The notes below the pieces were generated by a model. It was not told where the DNA came from. It was given only the letters and a program-made list of their open reading frames with translations, and searched no databases. A stretch of DNA of 64,000 nucleotides from Cyprinodon diabolis (Eukaryota; Chordata; Actinopteri; Cyprinodontiformes; Cyprinodontidae). Shown here in pieces: positions 1-13,300 of this stretch. Position 1 is the first letter of the stretch, and the number at the start of each line of letters is the position of its first letter. A program made the position numbers and the translations under genes. The stretch covers positions 23,407,126 through 23,471,125 of the forward strand of contig CM060064.1 in the NCBI GenBank assembly GCA_030533445.1. The letters run 5' to 3'.

Positions 1-1990
1 TTGGTGTCGTCGTTGACAATATGTTTGTTCTGTTGGCATTAATACTTTTTAGAGGTGAAACAATCCCAGTGTGATTAAATGTAGTAATTCCAGTGACATT
101 TGATGTTGCTGATGTTGTAACATTTGAGGGTGGCGGTGTTGGTGTCAGTGTTGACATTTCTGTCCATGTACTTTTGAGCTCAGTGCTGACAGAACGTGTG
201 ACATTCTGAGTGGTGTTTGATGTAGTCACTCCAGTGGCAGTTGTTGTTGTTAGGTTGGTGACATTATTGAGTGGTACTGTTGCCGTCTTTGTTGGCAATA
301 TTTCTGTTCTGTTGGCATTAATACTGGTGGGAGGTGAAGCAATCCCAGTGTGATTAGATGTAATAATTCCAGTGACGTTTGATGTTGCAGATGTTGTAAC
401 ATTTAAGGATGGCTGTGTTGGTGTCAGTGTTGACATTTCTGTCCTTGTACTTTTTAGCTCAGTGCTGACAGACTGTGTGACAATCTGAGAGGTGTTTGAT
501 TTAGTCAGTCCAGTGGCCATTGTTGTTGTCAGGTTGGTGACATTATTGAGTGGTGCTGTTGGTGTTTGTGTTGGCAATATTTCTGTTCTGTTGGCCTCAA
601 TACTGGTGGGAGGTGAAACAATCCCAGTGTGATTAGATGTAATAATTCCAGTGACGTTTGATGTTGCCGATGTTGTAACATTTAAGGATGGCTGCGTTGC
701 TGTCAGTGTTGACATTTCTGTCCTTTTACTATTAAGCTCAGTGCTGACAGAATGTGTGACAATCTGAATGGTGTTTGATGTAGTAAGTCCAGTGGCAGTT
801 GTTGTTGTTAGGTTAGTCACATTATTGAGTGGTACTGTTGGTGTCGTCGTTGGCAATATTTCTGTTCTGTTGGCGTTAATACTGGTGAGAGGTGAAACAA
901 TCCCAGTGTAATTAAATGCAGTAATTCCAGTGACATTTGATGTTGCCGATGTTGTAACATTTAAGGATGGCTGCGTTGCTGTCAGTGTTGACATTTCTGT
1001 CCTTGTACTTTTTAGCTCAGTGCTGACAGACTGTGTGACAATCTGAGTGGTGTTTGATGTACTAAGTCCAGTGGCAGTTTTTGTTGTTAGGTTGGTCACA
1101 TTTTTGAGTGGTGCTGTTGATGTATTTGTTGCCAATATTTCTGTTCTGTTGGCATTAATACTGGTGGGAGGTGAAACAATCCCAGTATGATTACCCATAG
1201 TAATTCCAGTGACATTTGATGTTGCCGATGTTGTAACATTTAAAGATGGATGCGTTGCTGTCAGTGTTGACATTTCTGTCCTTGTACTTTTTAGCTCATT
1301 GCTGACAGAATGTGTGACAATCTGAGTGGTGCTTGATGTAGTGAGTCCAGTGGCAGTTGTTGTTGTTAGGTTGGTGACATTATTGAGTGGTACTGTTGCC
1401 GTCTTTGTTGGCAATATTTCTGTTCTGTTGTCGTTAATACTGGTGGGAGGTGAAACAATCCCAGTGTGATTAGATTTAGTAATTCCAGTGACATTTGATG
1501 TTGCATATGTTGTAACATTTAAGGTTGGCTGCATTGGTTTCAGTGTTGGCATTTCTGTTCTTGTACCTTTTAGCTCAGTGCTGACAGAATGTGTGACAAT
1601 CTGAGTGGTGTTTGATGTAGTGAGTCCAGTGCCAGTTGTTGTTGTTAGGAGGGTCACATTATTGAGTGGTACTGTTGGTGTCATTGTTGGCAATATTTCT
1701 GTTCTGTTGGCGTCAATACTGGTGGGAGGTGAAACAATCCCAGTATGATTAGATGTAGTAATTCCAGTGACATTTGATGTTGCTGATGTTGTAACATTTA
1801 AGGATGTCTGTGTTGGTGTCAGTGTTGGCGTTTCTGTCCCTGTACTTTTTAGCTCAGTGCTGACAGAATGTGTAACGATCTTAGTGGTGTTTGTTTTGGT
1901 CAGTCCAGGGGCAGTTATTGTTGTTAGGTTGGTAACATTTTGGAGAGGTGCTGTTGTTGTCTTAGCTGGCAGTATGGTAATTGTTTTGTT
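1..1990 (-). repeat. 279-bp coding minisatellite, about 7 copies
   Basis: A 279-bp unit repeats about seven times. The landmark CTGTTCTGTTGG recurs near 28, 305, 584, 863, 1143, 1422 and 1701. The period is exactly 93 codons, so the repeats keep frame. Each unit encodes about five to six N-glycosylation sequons. Units differ by scattered substitutions, many of them silent or Ser/Thr-preserving. The array continues past the left edge and fades to degenerate copies beyond about 1990. Confidence 0.85.
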
Positions 1991-2889
1991 GGCCTTGTTG
2001 CTGATGGTATGTGTTGTAACTTCAGTATGGTTAGATGTAGTCATTTTGGTGACAGCTGCTTCGGTAATGTTTGAGGGTCTTTTTGTTGGTTTCGCTGTTG
2101 GTAATTCTGTCGTCGTTCTGTTTAGCTCAGTTATTTCTGAATGTGAAACAACCTCTGTGGTGTTGAGTGTAGTCTGTCCTGTGACGATAAGTGGTTGTAG
2201 GCTAGTGACATTTTGAGAGGTTGGTACTAGTGTAATTTCTGTCAAATTTCTGCTGAGTTTGGAGGTAATGGTAAGTGAATTGTTTGTGTTCTTAGGTATA
2301 GTCTGTCCTTTGACAGTAGTTGGTTCTAGCTGGGTAATATTTTGTGGTGTTGCTTTTGTTGGCATGTCTCTTCTTGTACTGCCAAAATTCGTGCTGATGA
2401 AGGGTGAGACCTCTGTAGGCTCTGTCATTTTTTGTCCAGCGCCAGTTCCTGGTGATGGAGTGGTACTCATTTTCTGCTGTGTCGTTATGTTGACTTTCAG
2501 CATTTCTGTACTTGTGTTGTTAAGATCACTAGTTATGGGTTTTAAAACTACTTCTTTGGTAGTAGACGTATTACGCCTCTGCAAAGTTGATGGTGCTGGG
2601 GTGGTTACCTCTTCGGATGTTGGTGTTTCTCTGGTGGTGTTAATCAGCTGAGTGGTGACGGTAAGTGAAGCAATATTACTTGTGTTGAATGTAGTCGATG
2701 CAGTTGTAGTTATTAGTGCCGCAGAAGAAGATTTAGTAGTCAGTTGTGCAGTGGTTACCATAGTGGAATTATGAGCTGCTGCAATTGCTTGAGAAGAACT
2801 AGGCGGACCAGTTTTCAGACTGGTTAATGGAGGGTCTGTTGCAATACTCTGATTTGTAGTTTGTGAACTGGAGGTTGCTGGATTTTTTG
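1..2889 (-). CDS. Ser/Thr-rich mucin-like exon of the lectin gene (partial)
   Basis: Read on the minus strand, this exon starts after a TTTACAG acceptor at 2890-2896 and I followed it as an open frame to the window edge, about 963 codons. Ser and Thr dominate, with Pro, Val, Asn and Ile, and there are no cysteines in the parts I translated. N-glycosylation sequons (NVT, NHT, NRT, NTT) recur every 10 to 20 residues. The exon-proximal part (2889 to about 2000) is irregular; the rest is a regular 93-residue repeat. The composition suits an extended glycosylated stalk. The valine-rich frames on the opposite strand at 1767-2651 are its antisense shadow. Confidence 0.8.
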
Positions 2890-5323
2890 CTGTAAAGTTA
2901 TAAATAGATATATGAATTATTTAGCTTTTCTCTTTCTTATTTAAGATAACAAAAGATCAGACATCCTTCCATCTTTTAAGTTACACATTTGCTTAAAAAG
3001 AAAATAATCAGTTAAGATTAAGAATCAACTTACCAGCAAGACAAATTAAATTGAGTTTGTTACTGCAGTTCTCAGTGTACCACTTTCCTTCATTTTCCAA
3101 GTTAGCCGCAACACATCTTCCATTGTTACCATAGCTAGGTTCACTCACATCCCAAAACCGGAACGATGAGCCACTACCATCTGACCATGTCCAGGGATCT
3201 TTGAAGAGGCCAATCCACAAACTTTCAGATGTGGAAATGTTTCGAATAGCTTGATTTTCTTTTTCTGAGTGTATGCTAACAAGATCAGATAATAGGTCCC
3301 AGCAATGACTGCGAGCCTCCCTCCATGATTTCCTATCTTCAACAAAGATGGGACTCTTGATATGCCTGCTGCCTGAAAAAGAGGAGAAGAAGTGCACACT
3401 GTTGCTCAGAATGTGATACATAATCATCCCTCTCATCTCAATGCATTTTAGTAACTTGGAAAGGTTTTTCGGATACCTGTTAATTAAAGTATTTCACTTC
3501 AAACAATATTGTTTTACTGAAAATATATATCATAAGACCGATGAAGAATGCTTTTAAATACAGTAAGATAGAGACATGTTTAGATAATCAAGGGAACTAT
3601 TGCTTACCCTGGATTACGGCTTCCTGCTCTGCTCTAATCTGACACAAACTTTGCTATAAAATATTCAGTTCTAATTTACACCACAAGCACTCTGATAAGA
3701 TTAGAAGCCAAGAAGTGTCCAAAAAAGATTGTGTAATAAAAGCCAGTTAATGGAGCCATAAACACAGATCTAGACAACTAAAAGAGGGAAATATAAATGA
3801 CCTTTAAAACTACCTTGTTTTTCTTTTCTATTTTTTCTATATCCAGATATTTTCAGGCGTTATAGTATAGCTATACTGGTTATTTTTGGTTTATTTATTT
3901 TTGTGTAAGTAGTGTGATTAATATAAACACCACCATTTTTTAGAACATAGGCCCTAAGAAAATCTCTGCTGTCTTTAGTAAGTAATTTGCAGAATATAGA
4001 TCTGCTGAAGCCTGTTTCCTGTTGGTTCAATGTGATCACTTTAGACTGACTCCAATCTGGCTCAGGCATACTGCAAAAACAGAACAGAGTTGAACTTTGA
4101 CTGATGGCCAAATGAAAGCTGTCTCAAGCTCTATGCAGTGTAAATGTTGTTATTAACTATAGCCCTTTTCCATTGGCACTCAAAAACCCTGGGGCTTTAA
4201 AAGCCCAGGTAGCATTTCCACACACTTTTACCCAGGCAAATACACTTTTGCAGGGCCTTGGTCCTACTACAGACACAGTGCCTAATGGTCTTGTGAAGTC
4301 AGGGGTTGTGCGAAGCTTTAGTGCTTTGTTTCACCAGCGGTAGCAGTATTTAATGAAGGTAATGTTTTATACATTCAATGTTGTTGTTATACCTCAATTT
4401 GGTCACAAAAGACGTTTTAGAAAGTCATTTTAAGGAAGAAACAGTCAGTTAATGAAGAAATAGCTGAAATAAAATTTTCGTTGAAGCAGAGTCCTAGGTC
4501 AAGGATCCTATTTTATGTTTAGAAGGTATATTAGCAAAGTAAAAGCATAAATTATGCTTAGGAGCGCTCCGATTAAACTACAACAAGCAGGAATAAGAAA
4601 AAAAGTTTAATGGGTTAGCGATATTTTCTGTGAAAAAAAATATTGAAGTTAAACTTGGATCACATATTTCAGAGAAATGTAAAATAGAAAAGTGAATCCT
4701 TAGTGAAGCGTGGGAAGTCCAACGTTATTGTCAGTCATGATGAATTATATTTTTAAAGACTTATCAGAGAAATATGATAAATCACTTTTTGCTGATAATG
4801 GTGCATTATGAAAAACTATATGAACCACCTTTCATCAAACTCGAAACCTCGCCCACATTCCAAAGTGACAGCCGGAAGTCCCGCCTTAATTAAACCGGAA
4901 GTCCCGCCTTAATTAATATAAAATCAATATAAAATTAATATAACATTAATATAAAATTAATATAAAATTGATATAAAATTGATATAAAATTGATATAAAA
5001 TTAATATAAAATTGAATTAAAAAAATAATAAAAAAATGAATAATTAAAAAAATTATTAAAAAATGTATAAAAATGCATATAAAAAATTAACTATGTTATT
5101 TTAATAACGGTTATGATGATTAAATGATTATTTTTAATTACTTGTATTGATTTCTTATATAATCACTGTAAGCACTCCGTTTCAATCTCTGCCTGCCTGC
5201 AGCTTGAGCAGCTGTGTGATGAGTGTGAGTGACACTCACACTGCAGCGAGGGGGGTTGGGGGATGGCTGCGACCCCCTCACTCTGCCTTACTATGTGGCC
5301 CTTTGCCTCATAGGATTCTGTAA

Positions 5324-5381
<58 letters not shown>

Positions 5382-7334
5382 TTATACACAATAAATAATG
5401 ATGTACATGTATATGTATCGGTCTATTAAAAGAAAAAAATAAAATAAAATAAAATTAAAAAAAAAAAAATGTCTAATTTTGTTCATTCATACGGTTTAAG
5501 CGTCCCACATGCGCAGTAGAGACTTCAATAACGTCACAAGCCGTCTTGCTCCTTGTTTACTTCCGTAAAAATGGAGGGAAGGTTTAGATCGCATCTAGCT
5601 GTCTTTCCCAAACTTAAATACACAATCTTTTTTAAGATGGTTAGAAAAAAAAATAAATAAAATGCTCTCCCACCTTATCATCCATCATGGTTGTTGTGTT
5701 TCTAGCCGATTCTGTGCTCGCTCAGACGCAGGTTGCAGTGGAAAAGATCTGGGTCACTCTAGGCTGCTGTCCTTTCTCCAGTAAGAATAGGTGACTTACT
5801 GACGGCTATCCAGAGCATTCTATACAAAGTGGGGGGGCTGACTGAAGCGCTCTATACAAAGACGATACTGTCCTTCCTAAGGGTCTGCTCATGTGAAAGG
5901 TCGCATCATGAGGAGCTCACACCACGCCACACTGTCCTTCCTAAGAGTCACCTGATGTGAATGGTTAATTAATCCATCAGGTGTTTGGACCTTGGGAGGG
6001 GGTGAAAAATACGCCACTTAGAAAAAAAGAGGAGAGACTCTTTGTGAATCACTGTCCTTCCTAAGGGTCACATGATGTCATAGGTCACACCATGAGGAGC
6101 TCACACCATGCCACACGGTTTAAGGGTCATCTGATGTGAACGGTTAATTAATCCATCAGGTGTTTGGACCTTGGGAGGGGGTGAAAAATACACCACTTAG
6201 AAAAAAGAGGAGAGACTCTTTGTGAATCACTGTCCTTCCTAAGGGTCACATGATGTGATAGGTCACACCATGAGGAGCTCACACCATGCCACACGGTTTA
6301 AGGGTCATCTGATGTGAACGGTTAATTAATCCGTCAGGTGTTTGGACCTTGGGAGGGGGTGAAAAATTCACACTCACACAGTAGCCATCCCCCAACCCCT
6401 ATATAAATTCAAAAGTCGCGGTATCTGTCTTTGGTAACTCCTGATTCGATCAGCTGATAAGGTGGAGCCACAGCGTCACGATCTGAGCCACAAAGCGTCT
6501 GAAACACAATATGTTTAAAGTTAGTTTTTTGTTCACTCAATTCACTGCCTGGGTTTTTTTTAAATAGACAGAATCATTTTTCTTCTTCTCACTATTCGAT
6601 CATTGATGGAAATATCTATCGTACAAACCTGATAGATGACAGTCTATGGATTGCAAATGTTTTGTAGCGTTCTGCTGCCTGAGGAAAGATTTTCTGCTTT
6701 TCTCTGCTGTTCACAGAGAGCAACTTTGACAGAGCGGTTTTTCAGCTCTACTAAAATTGTATCAATAACTGGATAGTGATATTCATTTCTAAAGGCTTAT
6801 CTATCCATATGTTTGATTATATTCTTAATTTGAAACCAACTGATTGGGAAAACTATAGCTTGTTAAAACAAACTGTCCTCTTTTTTAATAATTTTTTGTA
6901 TTATTCTCTTAATTTTTTTCAAACATTTATTTCTCTACTGAATCATTAATCTTTTTTATCTATCCCTAGATTTTTGATTTTTTTTTTTTTGTAATTCTAA
7001 TAATAGATTTGATATAGTGGCAAACTGATAAATTGTTTAACCCTTTCCTGAACAGAAATCAGAGAAACGCTGTAGGTAATAGCACCTGAACCTTGTTCAC
7101 GTAGATTTAACAGATATATCAGCTATATGGTAATTTCACTTTTATTACTGAAAGGTTTTCAAATAGCATAGATTAAGAAAAAGTAATTGCATACAGTATT
7201 CAGCCTATAATTTTTAGTCTGCCAAGACCAAGCAGTTTTTAACACATCTCAACCTCCAAATGTAGCTACTGTCTTCTTAGTAATTATGTGAAAAGAGCCT
7301 AAAAAGAAAATCAGAAAGTTTCTATTCCTGTTTA

Positions 7335-7372
<38 letters not shown>

Positions 7373-10300
7373 AGCACCCTTGTCAGATGGCCAATTCTGT
7401 AAAACGGGAGGACATTTTAAGTGCAAATTTGATGGAGCCATCTAGCAATTAGAACTTTTGCTCTATCTAGCGTCATTGTTCTGAAGCAGGGGTTTGAGCT
7501 TCATGATACGTTTGTAAGTAAACCCTTTAAGTTTTTGCAAATACTCCTTGTGCAATTATTTGTTGGCCTCAGCCTTCTGGGACTTGTAGCAGTCATCTTT
7601 TTAGCAGACCGTCTGAGGAGCAGAACTTAAACTATTGAATATTTTCAACCCAGTTATCTGTTTTCTATACCCTACCAGCTTCTCCGTCAGTTTTGTTGTA
7701 GAGTGAGTTCCTGTCTTTATGTGTCATTACAAGAAATACAGGCAGCAGAAAGTGCTAGTTGCTACTTCATTGCATTTTTTTAAAACAAATCTGCAGTTTA
7801 CAACCCTCATTTTGCAGTAAGGTAATCTGTCTAAAACCTTTGCTTTATTTTGGAAAAAAATATATTTATATTTCAGTCTTTACTAAAATCCCATTTAAGT
7901 AGAAATTTTAGGTTATTCACAGTATAAAAGTCAATAATATTGCCTCCTTATCCTCAAATATCCTTGTCCTATGTCTCCACCATACTCCTGTAACCAAACA
8001 CAAGAACAATCAAATAAACGTTCTGGTATTAGTATCACACTTGGAGGAAAGTTTGTGCCTTGAAAGATAGTGAATTATAAACAAGCAAAAACTCACATTA
8101 CAGACCGTTTCTCCTAGAACTTGTTTACAAATGCTCATGTAGGCAAAACCACATTATATGCTCATAACTGTAGCCGTATGACATGACGAATCAAGCATTT
8201 TGCAAGATCTTTCTAATTACGAAATGACGGACTGTATTTAGCATTTTAGATAATCACTATCTCTGTTTTCATCATTTGACTATGAAAAAATTTTCCTTTT
8301 TTTAATATCTTTTCCGGAGAACGTATTTTTCTACCACTTTTTATAAACATCTACTTTTTTTTCCCCCTAACTTTTCTCAATACAAACAAGCACAAAATAA
8401 AATTTTTAGATAAAGGCATTACTCTGTTGACTCATTCTATGGGAGACCTACTAGTATAACATGGAAATAAGAGTTACACAAGGGGAGGTAATAGGTTTTT
8501 CTTTTTTTTTTAACTGATGCAAATCTAAAGGAGAAGCAATCGATTACAGAATTATCCAATGGTGTCTAAATCAAACATCTGTTGACTGAACATGTAACAA
8601 AAACAAAGCATTACCCACTATTATTTAAGCTGTAAAAACTTACAAAAACATTTTAAGGAGCAGATTAGGGTGACATTCGCTGTATGATTAAAATGTAAAC
8701 TGCTCAGCTTATACTGCTGTTATTTTTTTCCTCATCAAAATTAGTTGTTTTAGATCTGCTACTTTATGTTTTTGCTTGTCTATCTTTTTTTTCTTTTGTC
8801 ATGAATGCAGCAAGATTCAAACCAACCTCTAAGTAGTCTTAAACATCTACGTGATCATACCATCATTTCTTTGTGTAACTAACTAGTATAGTCATGTGAA
8901 TATAATGTTTTTAATTGAATTAGTTGGGCTATTTATTATTTACAATGAAACCATCATGTCTGTACTCTTTAATGCAAGTCTGTTTCCAACCCTGTAGGCA
9001 TTTAACCCTTAAACATGATATAACCACTCTGCCTAACTCTTTAGTCAGAACTATATCGGTCTGCAGAAGATAAAATTATGTCAAAAAACCTACAGGATCA
9101 GAATTTCAGCTGTGTCGGATCAGTAAACATTCTAGATGATAAATTTTACAGTATTTTACAAAGAATGATATTACGCCCTTTAGGTAAAATTACATCTCAC
9201 AATCAATAGTCAGTAGTATTATGAGAAATCCTTTTTTTCTATTAAGAGTCCTTTCATAAACAAGCATATTTCTGAGAAGAACTTTTACCCTACATTGTGT
9301 GCTGTTTCTCATAAAACCCAACCCCCCCACCTCTACCGTATCTCCTCACTGGTTGTTCACTTTGCTTCATCTTCAGGCTCCAGACTGATCTGCATACCCC
9401 CTGACTAAACATGGAGAAACTATCCAGGCCGTATTCAAGGAATGTACATTGCCTTGAATTAAGGTTTAAACTATATTTTTCTTTAGATCGGCCCTTGGCT
9501 GAGTTAATTCAACTGTAGGATAAATAGCATCGGCCCTTGGCTGAGTTAATTCAACTGTAGGATAAATACCATTACTTTAAGTTTGACTGCATTTTTGTTT
9601 TTGCTGTTCTGTTGATGTACTAAACTTTACTTTTTCTTTTTACTGAAAGGTACTATAGAAATAATTTGGGCTCACCTTAAACCTACCGGTCCTGAATCTG
9701 GGCTATTCAGTCACGGGCAGGAAAATCAGCTGTTTCACAAAGCCCTTTAGGTTGGACCAGCAACACAGAGCTATAAGATGAACAGTTAGTTTCCTGGTAA
9801 TGTGGCTGTTTTTTCATGCTTAGAAGAGAACGAGCCTACGGTCATCTTGAGTTACTCAATCGTAAAACCATATGCAAGTCTTTAGTCAAATACCTCTCTA
9901 CTGCTTTAGTCTAAAAAACATTAGGCAAAGCATGGTTATTACAACTAGAAGTATAGATGAATCGGGACCAGTTTGAAATTCTAATTTTAGTCAAACTTTG
10001 TTGTCTTGTAAGACAAAAGATAGGAATAATTTAGAATTTGTTAAAGTGTATAACCAATGAAACACTTTGTTTGTTCTTTTGTTTAAATCTAACCGTTATT
10101 CCTTATCTCCCAAAAACATATTCTTACTATTTCTACCGTAAAATCTTTACTTATGACTCAGAATTTAGGCACTGATTATTGATTTATTCTCAGTCATCGA
10201 TCAACAACTAATTATTTTGTTTTGGTGGTCTATAAAATGTATCACTAGTTGGTAGGATCTTTGCTTCAGACCTTCGTTAAATTCTAATTAATAAAAACTA

Positions 10301-13300
10301 GGAAGGACCAGTGCTATGATACAAACATGGGGGGGAAAGTCATGTTATCTCCTGACTTGTCTCTCTCTCTCAGTAAGATTCAGCTCTATCCTCCCTGCCA
10401 AGCGGTCATAGGATAAATGTTTGTTTTATTAAGTTGTTGAAATAAAAAAGTTTACGCAAGCTACCGGTAATAGGAACATGTTTTTAGTCCATACAATCTG
10501 AATGAGAGGCAACAATTTCCTTTAGAAGCATTTTTTTTACATATTAAGAAAATGTACAAATTAATAAACAAGATGTTTGTCTTGCATTCTGATCTTTTTC
10601 TTTCTAAACAGGATCAACTCAGAAATCCATTCTTAGATGGATCTTCCCCTATCACACCACCTTTGTAAGAAGCACTTTTAGCAATGAGAAGTTTGGAATT
10701 AACCTTTGACTTTCATTTTTGGACACAGAAAGATTTTCACACCAATCTTACAGAAAGTAGGGCTGGATTCTAAATCAATCCTTGGATTTCATACATGTAT
10801 TCAAAAAATAAAATAAAAAAAGTATTCTGCTTTCCTAACAGTGTAGGGTTTCTTGTAAACTTTACCACAATAATCATTTTTAAAACCATTACCAATCATG
10901 AAACAATAAAAGTTGCTTTCATTGCTTTACCAAAATTGTGTAAATAATGATCATATGTGTAATGACACTCTTTGTTGTTGGATCTAATTTCCCGGAGGAT
11001 ACTTTGGGAATGAGAAGTTTGGTATTATGCTCAGATTTCAGTGTTGCTCTTCTCACTGATTCTGCAGTTTAAAGATTCATACATCTTGCAAAGTTATAAT
11101 CTTTTATATTCCCCGTATTGGTTCAGATTGAAGTACAAACAAAACAACTGAACCATTTATTTACCTACAAAGCTGAATTAAGATCAGTTCCTTATGGAAA
11201 TGTGAATCATTATAAAAAAAAAAAGAAAGGACCTATTTAGAAAAAAGGGGATGAAGATATATATATGTTTAAGCGTCAGAGTTGCTGTTCACAGATGCGT
11301 GCTGCTGATGCTCCTCTCCTTTTGAAAATGCGAATCAAAGCTTGGTTGTCCAGAATTTTTTTTATAACACTCCATCTCAGTTAAGTTACCTGCACTCGAA
11401 TTAACGGACCCGGGGAAAAACCACTGACAGTGTTTTTCAACAGAGAGCAGCAGAAGAATCATTCATCCAATATTTTGAGTGTTTTTCAACATTTCATTTT
11501 TCCAACCAGTGAATACTACAGGTTTAATAACTTGAACAAGTAGATAGAATTACAATTTTAAAAATGTGGTGAGATTTAAAATTATGAGGATCAATTGCAG
11601 ATTTAAATATATTACATTTATATATTACATTTTTATTTAATTTCTGTCATAAACTTGATTATATAATGTTTTTCACATTCTAACAAAATATAATAAAAAG
11701 TATTCAAATATATATTTCAGTTTTTTTAAAACAAAGACCTTGAAATGGATGATTCCGCTTCCCCAAACATTTGTTCAGATTTCAAAGAGTGCAAAAAAAC
11801 AGACCACTCCCATCAGCATGGATGTATATAACAATCCTGTCCAAGCAAACTATTTCTCCTTACATTCTAGAAAGATTCATAATCTCGGTGTAATCCTGTG
11901 GGGGGAAATAAGGTCAAATAATTATCATTAGAGAGATAGAAATAAATTTCTCAAAAGCCTTTACTATCAGGATTTATTGTATTCCTAATGGATTTTATTG
12001 TATTCCTAAATGCAGTCAAACTTAAAGTAATGGTATTTATCCTACAGTTGAATTAACTCAGCCAAGGGCCGATGCTATTTATCCTACAGTTGAATTAACT
12101 CAGCCAAGGGCCGATCTAAAGAAAAATATAGTTTAAACCTTAATTCAAGGCAATGTACATTCCTTGAATACGGCCTGGATAGTTTCTCCATGTTTAGTCA
12201 GGGGGTATGCAGATCAGTCTGGAGCCTGAAGATGAAGCAAAGTGAACAACCAGTGAGGAGATACGGTAGAGGTGGGGGGGTTGGGTTTTATGAGAAACAG
12301 CACACAATGTAGGGTAAAAGTTCTTCTCAGAAATATGCTTGTTTATGAAAGGACTCTTAATAGAAAAAAAGGATTTCTCATAATACTACTGACTATTGAT
12401 TGTGAGATGTAATTTTACCTAAAGGGCGTAATATCATTCTTTGTAAAATACTGTAAAATTTATCATCTAGAATGTTTACTGATCCGACACAGCTGAAATT
12501 CTGATCCTGTAGGTTTTTTGACATAATTTTATCTTCTGCAGACCGATATAGTTCTGACTAAAGAGTTAGGCAGAGTGGTTATATCATGTTTAAGGGTTAA
12601 ATGCCTACAGGGTTGGAAACAGACTTGCATTAAAGAGTACAGACATGATGGTTTCATTGTAAATAATAAATAGCCCAACTAATTCAATTAAAAACATTAT
12701 ATTCACATGACTATACTAGTTAGTTACACAAAGAAATGATGGTATGATCACGTAGATGTTTAAGACTACTTAGAGGTTGGTTTGAATCTTGCTGCATTCA
12801 TGACAAAAGAAAAAAAAGATAGACAAGCAAAAACATAAAGTAGCAGATCTAAAACAACTAATTTTGATGAGGAAAAAAATAACAGCAGTATAAGCTGAGC
12901 AGTTTACATTTTAATCATACAGCGAATGTCACCCTAATCTGCTCCTTAAAATGTTTTTGTAAGTTTTTACAGCTTAAATAATAGTGGGTAATGCTTTGTT
13001 TTTGTTACATGTTCAGTCAACAGATGTTTGATTTAGACACCATTGGATAATTCTGTAATCGATTGCTTCTCCTTTAGATTTGCATCAGTTAAAAAAAAAA
13101 GAAAAACCTATTACCTCCCCTTGTGTAACTCTTATTTCCATGTTATACTAGTAGGTCTCCCATAGAATGAGTCAACAGAGTAATGCCTTTATCTAAAAAT
13201 TTTATTTTGTGCTTGTTTGTATTGAGAAAAGTTAGGGGGAAAAAAAAGTAGATGTTTATAAAAAGTGGTAGAAAAATACGTTCTCCGGAAAAGATATTAA

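Larger units (their letters stand above)
4811..9592. repeat. Left arm of foldback inverted repeat
   Basis: This AT-rich arm matches the reverse complement of the right arm from end to end. Subterminal GGCGGGACTTCCGG blocks (reverse complement at about 4871-4914), an AT microsatellite, a 180-bp tandem array and the duplicated phrase ATCGGCCCTTGGCTGAG (9488 and 9530) all have mirror copies. It contains a poly-T tract of about 38 bases near 7330-7368 (about 17 bases in the mirror copy) and one open frame described separately. Confidence 0.85.

Noticed and set aside
1767..2651. Two valine- and leucine-rich plus-strand frames that look like membrane proteins
   Set aside because: They are the antisense of the Ser/Thr-rich lectin-gene exon; the 279-bp repeat and the sequon pattern make sense only on the minus strand.
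5229..5429. Frame with repeated Ile-Tyr
   Set aside because: Produced by translation of the AT microsatellite; similar frames at 15961 and 16304 have the same origin.
5865..6370. Regularly spaced repeats resembling a CRISPR array
   Set aside because: Units are contiguous ~180-bp minisatellite copies without unique spacers, inside a eukaryotic transposon, with a mirror copy at 15220-15600.
11740..11931. 63-codon frame in the foldback spacer as a transposase fragment
   Set aside because: No catalytic or DNA-binding motif, and length is within chance expectation.
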